Positions 1 through 6,141 are shown, counted from the first letter of the stretch. The stretch is 9,040 nt of DNA from Hydrogenophaga sp. (GCA_011390855.1 JAABRN010000475.1:1-9040), one strand, 5' to 3'. Notes: generated by a model from the sequence alone, not told the origin. Made by a program: numbers and translations.

Positions 1-663
1 GGTGTACTGCAGAAAGGCCACCGAATCGAGATTGGCCTGACTGGGTTTGAGTGACAGACCACGACCGTCTTGAACCACTTTTCGAAAGCTGGTGATCGTC
101 CTGGGACCAGAAGGGCCATTCAGGGGGAGTTTGAAAGCCGGGACCATCTTCGCCAGGTGCCGCACTGCAAAAGTCAGCCAGCGTCCATTCCAGAACCCGA
201 GCATATCCCCGAGGCTTGCCAGCACGACCACCTTCAATGGTGTCTCATCGATGATCTCTTCAAGTGTGGTGGCGAAATTTTCAAGAATCACGATGCCTTT
301 GGCGCCTGAATCGGTCAGCTGATGTCCGAGCTCGCGCCCGGTGTAGAGTGGGTTGACATTCACAATGGTGAAGCCGGCACGTGCGATGGCGGCCATGGCG
401 ACCAGAAATTGAGGCACGTTCGGGAGCATCACCGCCACCCGGTCTCCTTGCTCGAAGCCCTGGCTTTGTAGCCAGGCACCCAAGGCTGTGCTGAGCTCGT
501 CAAGCTCGCCGTAGCTCATCCACTGCTCCATGCAAACAGACACAGGATGACGTGCATGCTTCCTGAACGCTTCCTCAAGCAGCGCCGCCAAAGACCGATA
601 CTGATCAGGCTCGACCTCATGCGGAACGCCTGTGGGATATTGAGACAGCCAGGGACGGGTCAT
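1..663 (-). CDS. fadD: Long-chain acyl-CoA synthetase (FadD-type AMP-binding ligase), partial: N-terminal 221 residues
   Basis: The frame is open from an ATG at 663 to the window edge, giving 221 residues with no stop. The start MTRPWLSQYPTGVP is typical of proteobacterial FadD enzymes. Residues 71-128 carry the conserved N-terminal block of ANL-superfamily ligases, including GDRVAVMLPN (73-82) and NVNPLYTGREL (102-112). The visible part ends at VAFLQYT (215-221), exactly where the ATP-binding P-loop GGTTG should follow, so the adenylation core lies outside the window. Such enzymes activate fatty acids with ATP and CoA to acyl-CoA at the inner membrane face, for beta-oxidation or lipid synthesis. 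The full protein should be about 550-570 residues. No Shine-Dalgarno sequence precedes the ATG; a short upstream frame overlaps it instead. It lies 106 bases after an FFLEELYG-motif gene on the same strand. A related medium-chain or other acyl-CoA ligase cannot be excluded from this half. Confidence 0.88.
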   Translation of the reverse strand, partial: MTRPWLSQYPTGVPHEVEPDQYRSLAALLEEAFRKHARHPVSVCMEQWMSYGELDELSTALGAWLQSQGFEQGDRVAVMLPNVPQFLVAMAAIARAGFTIVNVNPLYTGRELGHQLTDSGAKGIVILENFATTLEEIIDETPLKVVVLASLGDMLGFWNGRWLTFAVRHLAKMVPAFKLPLNGPSGPRTITSFRKVVQDGRGLSLKPSQANLDSVAFLQYT

Positions 664-698
664 GGATTCGGAGGAAAAGTTGAAAACGTCATGGATTC
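659..698. repeat. 11-bp perfect direct repeat around the fadD start
   Basis: The 11 bases GTCATGGATTC occur at 659-669 and again at 688-698 on the plus strand, 29 bases apart. On the minus strand each copy reads GAATCCATGAC. The downstream copy contains the fadD start codon and the upstream copy contains a second ATG that is out of frame with fadD. This is seen directly; whether it is functional or a chance duplication is unknown. Confidence 0.6.
660..692 (-). other. Possible 10-codon upstream reading frame overlapping the fadD start (ATGA)
   Basis: On the minus strand an ATG at 692 opens a frame encoding MTFSTFPPNP. Its TGA stop (662-660) overlaps the fadD ATG (663-661) as ATGA. This arrangement is often used for translational coupling, which would suit fadD because it has no Shine-Dalgarno sequence of its own. 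The upstream ATG also lacks a clear ribosome binding site, and a 10-codon frame easily arises by chance. Confidence 0.2.
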
Positions 699-726
699 TG
701 TCTTGGCGTTGCGCTTGCGAACACAG

Positions 727-750
727 GGCGACCCCTAGGAGGGTGTCGCC
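727..750 (-). terminator. Stem-loop after the FFLEELYG-motif gene, possible terminator or attenuator
   Basis: On the minus strand GGCGAC, a bulged A and CCC pair with GGG and GTCGCC around a 5-base loop. This makes a 9-bp GC-rich stem starting 20 bases after the stop codon of the 770-1510 gene. The sequence after it (CTGTGTTCGC) has only a few T residues, so it is a weak intrinsic terminator at best. It could also partly insulate, or set the mRNA end ahead of, fadD. Confidence 0.45.
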
Positions 751-769
751 GAAAGCACAACTCCTCAGC

Positions 770-1510
770 TCAAGTTAAACCAATCTGGGCTTCTGCCTCG
801 AATTCCGCAGCCACTTGTGGAGCATCGGCGTCGAAAAGCGCGCCAATCCAATGGCGTTCTCGGGTCTGGATCGCATGCATGAATTCATCTGGACTGCGCA
901 TGCAGGCAAAAGAGTCAAATCCTTTCTCAAGAAAACCCTGCAGCTCGGACAGTCCGGCAAGACTTGCGGGCCGGCGCATCATTTTCAATCCCAGGCGCAG
1001 TGAGGGGTTGCGGGTGAGCCGCTGTAACTCGCTGCCCATGTGCTGCACCACAGTAAGCTGCCGACGCCTCTCTTCTGGAGCGCCGGTCAAACGCCAGCTG
1101 TTCACATACCGAAGTGCCATGGGCGTGTCTTCGGGTTGAGCCATCCAGTGGGACGCCAACGCGTGATCAAGGACCTCTGTGAGCGCATGGGTTTCTGACA
1201 AATCCACCGCAAGCGAACTCACCGCTGCCGGGAACATGCGCTCCAAGGCGCCGGCAATGCGGCCGAATTGGCGATCGCGTTCGGAAAAATCATGCTCGCC
1301 ATAGAGTTCTTCGAGAAAGAAGCGCGTGGCTGGTGCAAACTGCGGCCTCGCAAGAAAGTCCGCATAGGTGCCCCTGAAACGCCGAGCTTGCAGGCGCTTG
1401 ATGACATGCACTGCCTGCGCCAAGCCTTGCTGGTGTGCGCGCTCGCGCAGAGCGGTTACACGTGCAAGGTGCACACGGATGGCATCTGCGGCGCTGCGAA
1501 CGGAGTTCAT
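770..1510 (-). CDS. FFLEELYG-motif protein of unknown function
   Basis: This 246-residue protein contains the signature FFLEELYG at residues 64-71, followed by DFSERDRQFGRI (74-85). That motif defines an uncharacterised family seen in Burkholderiales and relatives. The sequence looks mostly helical, rich in Arg, Leu and Ala. It shows no signal peptide, membrane segment or recognisable catalytic motif, so it is probably cytoplasmic. A second conserved-looking block is LQGFLEKGFDSFACM (190-204) near the C-terminus. I chose the ATG at 1510 because a weak GGA lies 7 bases before it and the following residues lead into the family-like stretch IRVHLARV. In-frame ATGs at 1522 and 1546 would add 4 or 12 residues and have no better ribosome site. 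It is divergent from a lipase-like gene and precedes fadD on the same strand, which hints at a lipid-related role. No function can be assigned. Confidence 0.8.
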   Translation of the reverse strand: MNSVRSAADAIRVHLARVTALRERAHQQGLAQAVHVIKRLQARRFRGTYADFLARPQFAPATRFFLEELYGEHDFSERDRQFGRIAGALERMFPAAVSSLAVDLSETHALTEVLDHALASHWMAQPEDTPMALRYVNSWRLTGAPEERRRQLTVVQHMGSELQRLTRNPSLRLGLKMMRRPASLAGLSELQGFLEKGFDSFACMRSPDEFMHAIQTRERHWIGALFDADAPQVAAEFEAEAQIGLT

Positions 1511-1565
1511 TTCAGTATCCATCTGGCGGTTTGAAGCGGGCCACATTGCAAAACGCGAGTGCTTT

Positions 1566-1592
1566 TTGGCAGTGAAATGGCCGTGCGATAGT
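1566..1592 (+). promoter_or_regulatory. Candidate promoter for the lipase-like gene
   Basis: TTGGCA (1566-1571, 5/6 match to the sigma70 -35 box) and GATAGT (1587-1592, 4/6 match to the -10 box) are separated by 15 bases, which is short. A TG one base before the -10 hexamer gives an extended -10, which can compensate. The element lies 33 bases before the ATG at 1626, in the divergent gap. Predicted by eye only. Confidence 0.35.
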
Positions 1593-1625
1593 CCAACCTT
1601 TACTCAACTTCAGTTCCCAGTATCC

Positions 1626-2570
1626 ATGACAGACACGCCTCTCAAAGGTTCAGTGCTGGCCCGCCTTCAACAAGGAATCGCGATCGGGGTCATGGGCGGC
1701 GCAGTGATCTGGGTGTGGTGGTTCTGGCCGCGACATCCGGGCTGGGCCGTTGCAGGCGCAATGACCTTTGTGTTTGCGCATGCCGTGGTGCTGATGGTTG
1801 AGTGTGTCATCGGTGCATTGATCAACCGTCAGGATCCAGCGCCAACAGCCGGTTGGAAAGCGTGGCTGGGTGCCTGGTGGTCTGAGTCAAGGGTGGCACC
1901 CTTGGTGTTTGCCTGGAGGCAACCCTTTCGTTGGCGCCGTTTACCCGACGACAACAAGCCGGCCGGCAAAGCATGTGCTGCTGTGGTGCTGGTACACGGG
2001 TTTGTTTGCAACCGCGGGTTCTGGCTTCCTTGGATGAATGTCCTGCGTGCCCAAGGTGTGCCCTATGTGTCCGTCAATCTCGAGCCAGCGTTCGGAAGCA
2101 TCGATGCCTACGATTCGCTCATTGAAGACGCAGTGCAACGTGCCGAACGGATCACCGGTCTGCCACCCATCTTGATTTGCCACAGCATGGGCGGTTTGGC
2201 CGTGCGTGCGTGGCTCAGCCGCCAGCCGGTACAGCAGCGCGTGCGAGCTGTGATCACCATCGGGACCCCGCATCGCGGTACATGGCTAGGACGCCTTAGC
2301 CATGTGACCAATGGGCGGCAGATGCAGCCGGGTTGCCAATGGCTGGTGGCCCTCGAAAAGCGTGAGCAGGAACGGAGCACATCCCCCTATGCTGACTTCG
2401 TCTGCTGGTATTCCAACACCGATAACATCGTGTTTCCTGCCTCAACCGCCACGTTGCCAGGAGCCGACAACCGTTTGCTCGAAGGAGCGGCGCATGTGGC
2501 GATGGCCTTTCATCCAACGGTGATGGCAGAGTCCATGATGTTGGTCAGGTCAGCTTCAGCACCAGTCTGA
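1626..2570 (+). CDS. Membrane-anchored alpha/beta-hydrolase, lipase-like (triacylglycerol lipase family)
   Basis: This 314-residue protein has two hydrophobic segments at its N-terminus (about 14-35 and 40-65), which probably anchor it in the inner membrane. An alpha/beta-hydrolase domain follows from about residue 117. The oxyanion-hole motif LVHGF is at 122-126. The nucleophile elbow is CHSMG at 185-189 with Ser187, so Cys replaces the usual first Gly of GxSxG. TPHRGTWLG (214-222) is a typical lipase block. Asp266 in NTDNIVFP and His290 in GAAHVAM are the likely remaining triad residues. The expected activity is hydrolysis of an ester, perhaps an acylglycerol or phospholipid; the substrate is unknown. 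The frame stays open 86 codons upstream, but that part overlaps the divergent gene antisense, and the hydrophobic N-terminus fits the ATG at 1626. No Shine-Dalgarno sequence is visible. The gene is convergent with hpd, with only 43 bases between their stop codons. Confidence 0.85.
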   Translation: MTDTPLKGSVLARLQQGIAIGVMGGAVIWVWWFWPRHPGWAVAGAMTFVFAHAVVLMVECVIGALINRQDPAPTAGWKAWLGAWWSESRVAPLVFAWRQPFRWRRLPDDNKPAGKACAAVVLVHGFVCNRGFWLPWMNVLRAQGVPYVSVNLEPAFGSIDAYDSLIEDAVQRAERITGLPPILICHSMGGLAVRAWLSRQPVQQRVRAVITIGTPHRGTWLGRLSHVTNGRQMQPGCQWLVALEKREQERSTSPYADFVCWYSNTDNIVFPASTATLPGADNRLLEGAAHVAMAFHPTVMAESMMLVRSASAPV

Positions 2571-2573
2571 GTC

Positions 2574-2594
2574 ACTGGGCAACGTCCGCCCTGT
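2574..2594. terminator. Weak stem-loop between two convergent genes
   Basis: ACTGGGC (2574-2580) can pair with GCCCTGT (2588-2594) across a 7-base loop, with one T-T mismatch. It lies in the 43-base gap between the lipase-like gene and hpd, where a bidirectional terminator would be expected. Neither strand has a following T-run, so support is weak. Confidence 0.25.
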
Positions 2595-2613
2595 CCCACT
2601 GCAAACGACGGTT

Positions 2614-3750
2614 TCAAGCGTCTTTGCCCACAGGCGCCAACACACCACGGCGCATCTGGTCCAGTTCCATGGTTTCGAACAGCGCCTTGAAGTTGCCCTC
2701 TCCAAAACCCTGGTTGCCTTTGCGCTGGATGAACTCGAAGAAGATCGGCCCGAGCTGGTTTTCGCTGAAGATCTGGAGCAGCAGCTCACCGGGGTTGCCA
2801 TCCACCAGGATGTTGCGCTGCTTCAGGGCTTCCACACTCTCCCCGTGATCGGGAATGCGTTTGTCCAGCAGTTCGTAATAGGTGTCGCTCGTGTTGAGCA
2901 GCTTCACGCCGCTGAGTTCCAACGCGTCGACCGTGTCGTATAAGTTGGTCGAGCCCATGGCGATGTGCTGAATGCCCTCGCCGTGGTACCGATCCAAATA
3001 TTCCTGGATCTGGCCGGACTTCTCGTTGCCCTCTTCATTGATAGGGATGCGGATCTTGCCGCACGGACTTGTCATGGCTTTGCTCTTGACGCCGGTGGAC
3101 TGGCCTTCAATGTCGAAGTAGCGCACCTCGCGGAAATTGAACAGGCGTTCATAGAAGCCGGCCCACTCGTCCATGCGACCGCGGTGCACGTTGTGCGTGA
3201 GGTGGTCGATGTAGGTGAGCCCGTGACCAACCGGGCTGAGTTCGGCGCTGGAGTCTGCTGCGAATGGCTCAAAGTCCACGTCGTAGAAGCCAATGTTGCC
3301 GATGTCGCCGGTCTGCGCACCGTTTTTGCCGCGCCATTTGTCGATGAAGTAAATGATGGAGTCGCCAATGCCCTTGATGGCGGGAATGTTGAGTTCACCG
3401 GGGCCGGCCGCCTGTGCGTAGCCCCAGGCACCCAGGGAAATGGCGCGTTCGTAAGCGGCCTTGGCGTCTTTCACGCGGAAGGCGATGGCACACACGCTTG
3501 GGCCATGCAGGCGGGCAAAGCGCTGAGCAAAGCTGTCGGGCTCGGCGTTGATGATGAAGTTGATCTCGCCCTGCCGGTAAAGCGTGACCGCCTTGTGGCG
3601 GTGCTTGGCAATTGGCTTGAAACCCATGCGTTGGAACAAGGTGCCCATGGCCACGGGATCGGGCGCCGCGTACTCGATGAACTCGAATCCGTCGGTACCC
3701 ATGGGGTTGTCCCATGTGGCGGAGGTTTGGTCTGGTTGGGTGGCATTCAT
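2614..3750 (-). CDS. hpd: 4-hydroxyphenylpyruvate dioxygenase
   Basis: The enzyme converts 4-hydroxyphenylpyruvate and O2 to homogentisate and CO2, the second step of tyrosine breakdown, using non-heme Fe(II) in the cytoplasm. The 378-residue product has the two VOC-fold halves of the family: a degenerate N-terminal half (about 20-145) and a catalytic C-terminal half (about 175-345). All three iron ligands are visible: His183 in DHLTHNV, His262 in GIQHIAM and Glu339 in FFEFIQRKGNQGFGEGNF. This last block, near the C-terminus, is a family hallmark. Length is normal for bacterial HPPD. The ATG at 3750 was chosen over an in-frame ATG 12 bases upstream because GGAGA sits 6 bases before it. The divergent neighbour is an Lrp/AsnC regulator, probably its local regulator. 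Homogentisate dioxygenase and fumarylacetoacetase genes are not in the window. Confidence 0.97.
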   Translation of the reverse strand: MNATQPDQTSATWDNPMGTDGFEFIEYAAPDPVAMGTLFQRMGFKPIAKHRHKAVTLYRQGEINFIINAEPDSFAQRFARLHGPSVCAIAFRVKDAKAAYERAISLGAWGYAQAAGPGELNIPAIKGIGDSIIYFIDKWRGKNGAQTGDIGNIGFYDVDFEPFAADSSAELSPVGHGLTYIDHLTHNVHRGRMDEWAGFYERLFNFREVRYFDIEGQSTGVKSKAMTSPCGKIRIPINEEGNEKSGQIQEYLDRYHGEGIQHIAMGSTNLYDTVDALELSGVKLLNTSDTYYELLDKRIPDHGESVEALKQRNILVDGNPGELLLQIFSENQLGPIFFEFIQRKGNQGFGEGNFKALFETMELDQMRRGVLAPVGKDA

Positions 3751-3755
3751 GGCTG

Positions 3756-3760
3756 TCTCC
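3756..3760 (-). promoter_or_regulatory. Shine-Dalgarno site of hpd, deciding its start
   Basis: GGAGA on the minus strand lies 5-6 bases before the ATG at 3750 and overlaps the codon after the alternative ATG at 3762. It favours the shorter form of the protein. It is the only convincing Shine-Dalgarno sequence before an annotated start in this window. Confidence 0.65.
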
Positions 3761-3831
3761 ATCGGGGTGGGGTGAATACGCCACTGTATCGGCGCAGCGC
3801 GTCACGATTCCAGCGTTTTGTGGCGCATGGC

Positions 3832-3860
3832 TTGTCTGAAATGCAGAAAACTTGCAAAAT
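3832..3860 (+). promoter_or_regulatory. Candidate promoter of the Lrp-family gene, possibly giving a leaderless mRNA
   Basis: TTGTCT (3832-3837, 4/6) and CAAAAT (3855-3860, 4/6) are spaced by the optimal 17 bases. Transcription would begin about 7 bases after the -10 hexamer, at 3867-3868, which coincides with the ATG at 3868. No Shine-Dalgarno sequence is present, consistent with a leaderless message. Predicted by eye only. Confidence 0.4.
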
Positions 3861-3874
3861 CATGCGCATGCAAG
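3851..3874. promoter_or_regulatory. Inverted repeat overlapping the lrp promoter and start, candidate operator
   Basis: CTTGCA (3851-3856) and TGCAAG (3869-3874) are perfect 6-bp inverted arms around 12 bases that include the palindrome CATGCGCATG (3861-3870). A related TGCAGAAAA (3842-3850) lies one helical turn upstream of TGCAAAAT (3853-3860). The dyad covers the putative -10 box and the first codons, where an Lrp/AsnC protein could repress its own gene and affect the divergent hpd gene. Binding is inference. Confidence 0.35.
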
Positions 3875-4341
3875 CACTTGACAAGCTCGACCGTCACATT
3901 TTGCGCAGCCTCCAGGCCGACGGCAGGGCTACCTACGACCAGATCGCGGAGGTGGTGGGCTTGTCGGCGAGCGCCGTGCTGCGCCGCGTAAAGCGGCTGG
4001 AGGAGGCCGGTGTGATCGACCGCTATGTGGCGCTTGTCAAACCAGAGAGTGTGGGCCTGGGGCTGACTGCCTATGTGAATGTGCGCCTGGAAAAACACAC
4101 CGAGGCCAGCAAACGCAACCCCATGGATCTGTTCAGGGCCAGTGTGATGGCTTGGCCCGAAGTGGTGGAGTGCGCCGCGCTCACCGGGGAGATGGACTAC
4201 CAGTTGAGGTTGGTCGTGGCTGACATGGCGGCGTATTCCCGGTTCATGATGGACACCTTGCTTCAACATCCCAGTGTGCAGGACTGCAAGACCAGCTTTG
4301 TGATGGATCGCCTCAAAAGCACGACGGCCCTCCCAGTGTGA
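3868..4341 (+). CDS. Lrp/AsnC-family transcriptional regulator, probable regulator of hpd
   Basis: This 157-residue protein has the two-domain plan of the family. Residues about 4-55 form a winged helix-turn-helix beginning LDKLDRHILRSLQADGR, with the recognition region GLSASAVLRRVKRLEEAGVI (31-50). Residues about 66-145 form the RAM effector-binding and oligomerisation domain, including the typical TGEMDYQLRLVV (106-117). Family members bind DNA as dimers to hexadecamers and often sense amino acids or related acids. Adjacency to hpd suggests control of tyrosine or 4-hydroxyphenylpyruvate catabolism, as reported for HpdR-type regulators next to hpd elsewhere; the effector is not shown here. 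The ATG at 3868 was chosen because LDKLDRHIL normally starts within a few residues of the N-terminus. ATGs at 3862 and 3841 are in frame. The frame also runs open far upstream antisense to hpd, which is not coding. Confidence 0.93.
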   Translation: MQALDKLDRHILRSLQADGRATYDQIAEVVGLSASAVLRRVKRLEEAGVIDRYVALVKPESVGLGLTAYVNVRLEKHTEASKRNPMDLFRASVMAWPEVVECAALTGEMDYQLRLVVADMAAYSRFMMDTLLQHPSVQDCKTSFVMDRLKSTTALPV

Positions 4342-4412
4342 GTACTCGCTTGGAAAGTAAAGGGCTATGGGCGCCGCCTGTCGGGTCGCTTCGCCTTTAG
4401 AGGATTGCGTCC

Positions 4413-4440
4413 TTGGCGATTTAGGGAAAACCCTTACATT
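4413..4440 (+). promoter_or_regulatory. Candidate promoter of the GNAT gene, possibly giving a leaderless mRNA
   Basis: TTGGCG (4413-4418, 4/6) and TACATT (4435-4440, 4/6) are separated by 16 bases. The spacer contains the inverted element AGGG-AAAA-CCCT (4423-4434). Six bases separate the -10 box from the ATG at 4447, so the expected transcription start falls on or next to the start codon. The element could be a regulator binding site; predicted by eye. Confidence 0.4.
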
Positions 4441-4446
4441 CGCTCA

Positions 4447-5157
4447 ATGGTCAATCCACTTCACTGGTTCAAGCCCGGAGCGCCCTCAGTCGAGGCGCAC
4501 ACTGGCGCTGCAGGCCCGGCCACCGAGCCCGCCACGCAGAAGTCGGTGGTGGTGCCCATTCGCTCAATCGGCCCAGCCCAGGTGGACCGGGTGGTCGAGC
4601 ATCTGCTGGGGCTGGAGCCCCATGACCGTTACCTGCGGTTCGGTTACTCAGCCAGCGACGAACACATCCGCCGCTACGTCAACCAGATCAACTTCGACCG
4701 GGATGAGCTGTTTGGCATCTTCAACCGCAAGCTGGAGCTGATTGCCATGGCCCACCTCGCTTTTTCAGTGGACCCGCAATACAACAGCTGCGCCGAGTTC
4801 GGCGTCTCTGTGGCGGGGGCCGCGCGCGGGCGCGGTTTCGGCAGTCGACTCTTTGAGCGGGCGGTCATGCACGCGCGCAACGAAGGCGTCGTGATGCTTT
4901 TCATACATGCGCTCACCGAAAACACCGCCATGCTCAAGATCGCGCGCAACGCGGGTGCCATCATCGAGCGCGATGGGTCAGAAAGTGAGGCACACCTGCG
5001 CTTGCCGCCCGCCGATTTCGATTCAAGAGTGACCGAAATGGTGCGCCAGCACATGGCCTTTACCGACTACCACCTCAAGGCTCAGGCCAAACAGTTCTGG
5101 AGCTTGTTGTCCCGCTTGCAGTACCGCCGAGAGGGTGAGCGTGCGAAGGCGGAATAG
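4447..5157 (+). CDS. GNAT-family N-acetyltransferase
   Basis: This 236-residue protein is a GNAT acyltransferase, which moves an acetyl group from acetyl-CoA to an amine. The acetyl-CoA pyrophosphate-binding loop (motif A, R/QxxGxG/A) is RGRGFG at 127-132, preceded by the beta-strand EFGVSVAG (117-124). A following helix and strand fit the fold, as does ENTAMLKIARNAGAI (158-172), the common C-terminal GNAT helix. Residues 1-35 are a Pro/Ala-rich low-complexity leader, and residues 195-236 form a charged C-terminal extension beyond the usual domain. No signal peptide is seen. The substrate cannot be inferred. The ATG at 4447 is preferred over a TTG at 4405, because the latter precedes the candidate promoter; neither has a Shine-Dalgarno sequence. 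The gene follows the Lrp-family gene by 105 bases and precedes corC by 92 bases, with separate promoter-like elements, so an operon with either is not assured. Confidence 0.87.
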   Translation: MVNPLHWFKPGAPSVEAHTGAAGPATEPATQKSVVVPIRSIGPAQVDRVVEHLLGLEPHDRYLRFGYSASDEHIRRYVNQINFDRDELFGIFNRKLELIAMAHLAFSVDPQYNSCAEFGVSVAGAARGRGFGSRLFERAVMHARNEGVVMLFIHALTENTAMLKIARNAGAIIERDGSESEAHLRLPPADFDSRVTEMVRQHMAFTDYHLKAQAKQFWSLLSRLQYRREGERAKAE

Positions 5158-5188
5158 GCCAAGACGGCATATTTGAGAACCCGCACCT

Positions 5189-5218
5189 TTGCGTTGAGCA
5201 GCAGGCTTGCGTTATCCT
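5189..5218 (+). promoter_or_regulatory. Weak candidate promoter for corC-lnt
   Basis: TTGCGT (5189-5194, 3/6) and TATCCT (5213-5218, 4/6) are 18 bases apart, in the 92-base gap before corC. The match is modest, and read-through from the GNAT gene is also possible because no terminator is visible in the gap. Confidence 0.25.
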
Positions 5219-5249
5219 TGCAAACTGTTTCAACAACCCATCCCCTTCA

Positions 5250-6116
5250 GTGGCCGAATCCCCTCCCAGTCCTGGGCCGCAGCGCAGCCTGCGGCATGTC
5301 GACAAACGTGGTTTCCTTCAAAAGCTCGCGGAGTTCATCCACCCCGGGCCGGATTCCAAGGATGAACTGATCGAAACCCTCGCAGAGGCTGAGGAAAACG
5401 AGATCATCAACGCCGAATCGCGGGTGATGCTCGAAGGGGTGCTCCGCATCGCGGACATGACCGCAGGGGATGTCATGGTGGCCGCACCCCGCATGGATGT
5501 GCTCAGCATCCATGCTCCCTACGAAGAGTTGCTGCACATCGTGATCGACACGGCGCACTCGCGTTTTCCCGTGTTCGACGGTGAACGGGAAAACATCATC
5601 GGCATCCTGCTGGCCAAAGACCTCCTCAAGCTGCAGCGCGCTCCTGAACTCAATCTGCGTGCACTGCTGCGCCCGGCCACCTTCGTGCCCGAAACCAAGG
5701 GCCTCAACGACCTGCTGCGCGAATTCAGGGGCAACCGCAATCACCTCGCTATCGTCATCGACGAATTTGGCAGGGTGGCAGGCCTTATCACCATCGAGGA
5801 TGTGCTCGAAGAGATTGTGGGCGAGATCGAGGACGAGTTTGACGAAGACGAAGACGAGGGCGACATCTTTGCCCTGGCCGACAGTACCTGGCGCGTGAGT
5901 GGTGACACGTCGATCGAACGCATCAACGAATCGTTCGGACTGAAGCTGTCAGAAGAAGACTTCGACACCATCGGCGGGCTCATCGCCCACACCATGGGTC
6001 ATGTGCCCAAGCGAGGCGAAGTACACGAAGTCGAAGGCCTGAACTTCGTCGTCCTGCACACCAAGGGCGGTGCGGTGAAGTGGTTCAAGGTCATGCCTCG
6101 CGCTGTCGAGGCCTGA
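5250..6116 (+). CDS. corC: CorC/YbeX-type CBS-domain protein (HlyC/CorC family, magnesium and cobalt efflux related)
   Basis: This 288-residue soluble protein starts at a GTG; no in-frame ATG lies between there and the previous gene. Residues 30-75 hold the conserved lead-in ELIETLAEAEENEIINAESR and MTAGDVMVAAPRMDV. Two CBS domains follow (about 75-130 and 140-192), the second with the hallmark DEFGRVAGLITIEDVLEEIVGEIEDEF. An acidic linker comes next (193-205), then the transporter-associated CorC_HlyC domain (about 206-285). It has no membrane domain, as in E. coli YbeX/CorC and unlike the larger DUF21 proteins. CBS pairs usually bind adenine nucleotides. The family has been linked to Mg2+/Co2+ efflux and, for YbeX, to ribosome-related stress, so its exact role is unsettled. 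lnt starts 25 bases downstream, the same order as E. coli ybeX-lnt, but ybeZ and ybeY are not directly upstream here. Confidence 0.94.
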   Translation: MAESPPSPGPQRSLRHVDKRGFLQKLAEFIHPGPDSKDELIETLAEAEENEIINAESRVMLEGVLRIADMTAGDVMVAAPRMDVLSIHAPYEELLHIVIDTAHSRFPVFDGERENIIGILLAKDLLKLQRAPELNLRALLRPATFVPETKGLNDLLREFRGNRNHLAIVIDEFGRVAGLITIEDVLEEIVGEIEDEFDEDEDEGDIFALADSTWRVSGDTSIERINESFGLKLSEEDFDTIGGLIAHTMGHVPKRGEVHEVEGLNFVVLHTKGGAVKWFKVMPRAVEA

Positions 6117-6141
6117 CCCCGGGCGCGCCGCCTGCTTCAGC

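Noticed and set aside
76..92. A suspected frameshift in fadD near the FRKVVQDGR stretch.
   Set aside because: Recounting the run of four T bases at 79-82 shows the frame is continuous from 663 to the window edge; no frameshift exists.
70..738. Small plus-strand frames at 70-309, 92-322 and 547-738.
   Set aside because: They are antisense to the conserved fadD frame or overlap its start region and show no recognisable features.
1368..1625. An 86-codon upstream extension of the lipase-like frame.
   Set aside because: It overlaps the divergent FFLEELYG gene in antisense, is Arg/Cys-rich, and would place the hydrophobic anchor segments deep inside the protein; the start at 1626 is more natural.
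2965..3840. A 458-codon plus-strand frame (2965-4341) running through hpd in antisense into the Lrp gene.
   Set aside because: The first part is antisense to the clearly conserved hpd gene and matches no known protein; it is open because of the GC-rich codon pattern. Only the part from about 3868 is a real gene.
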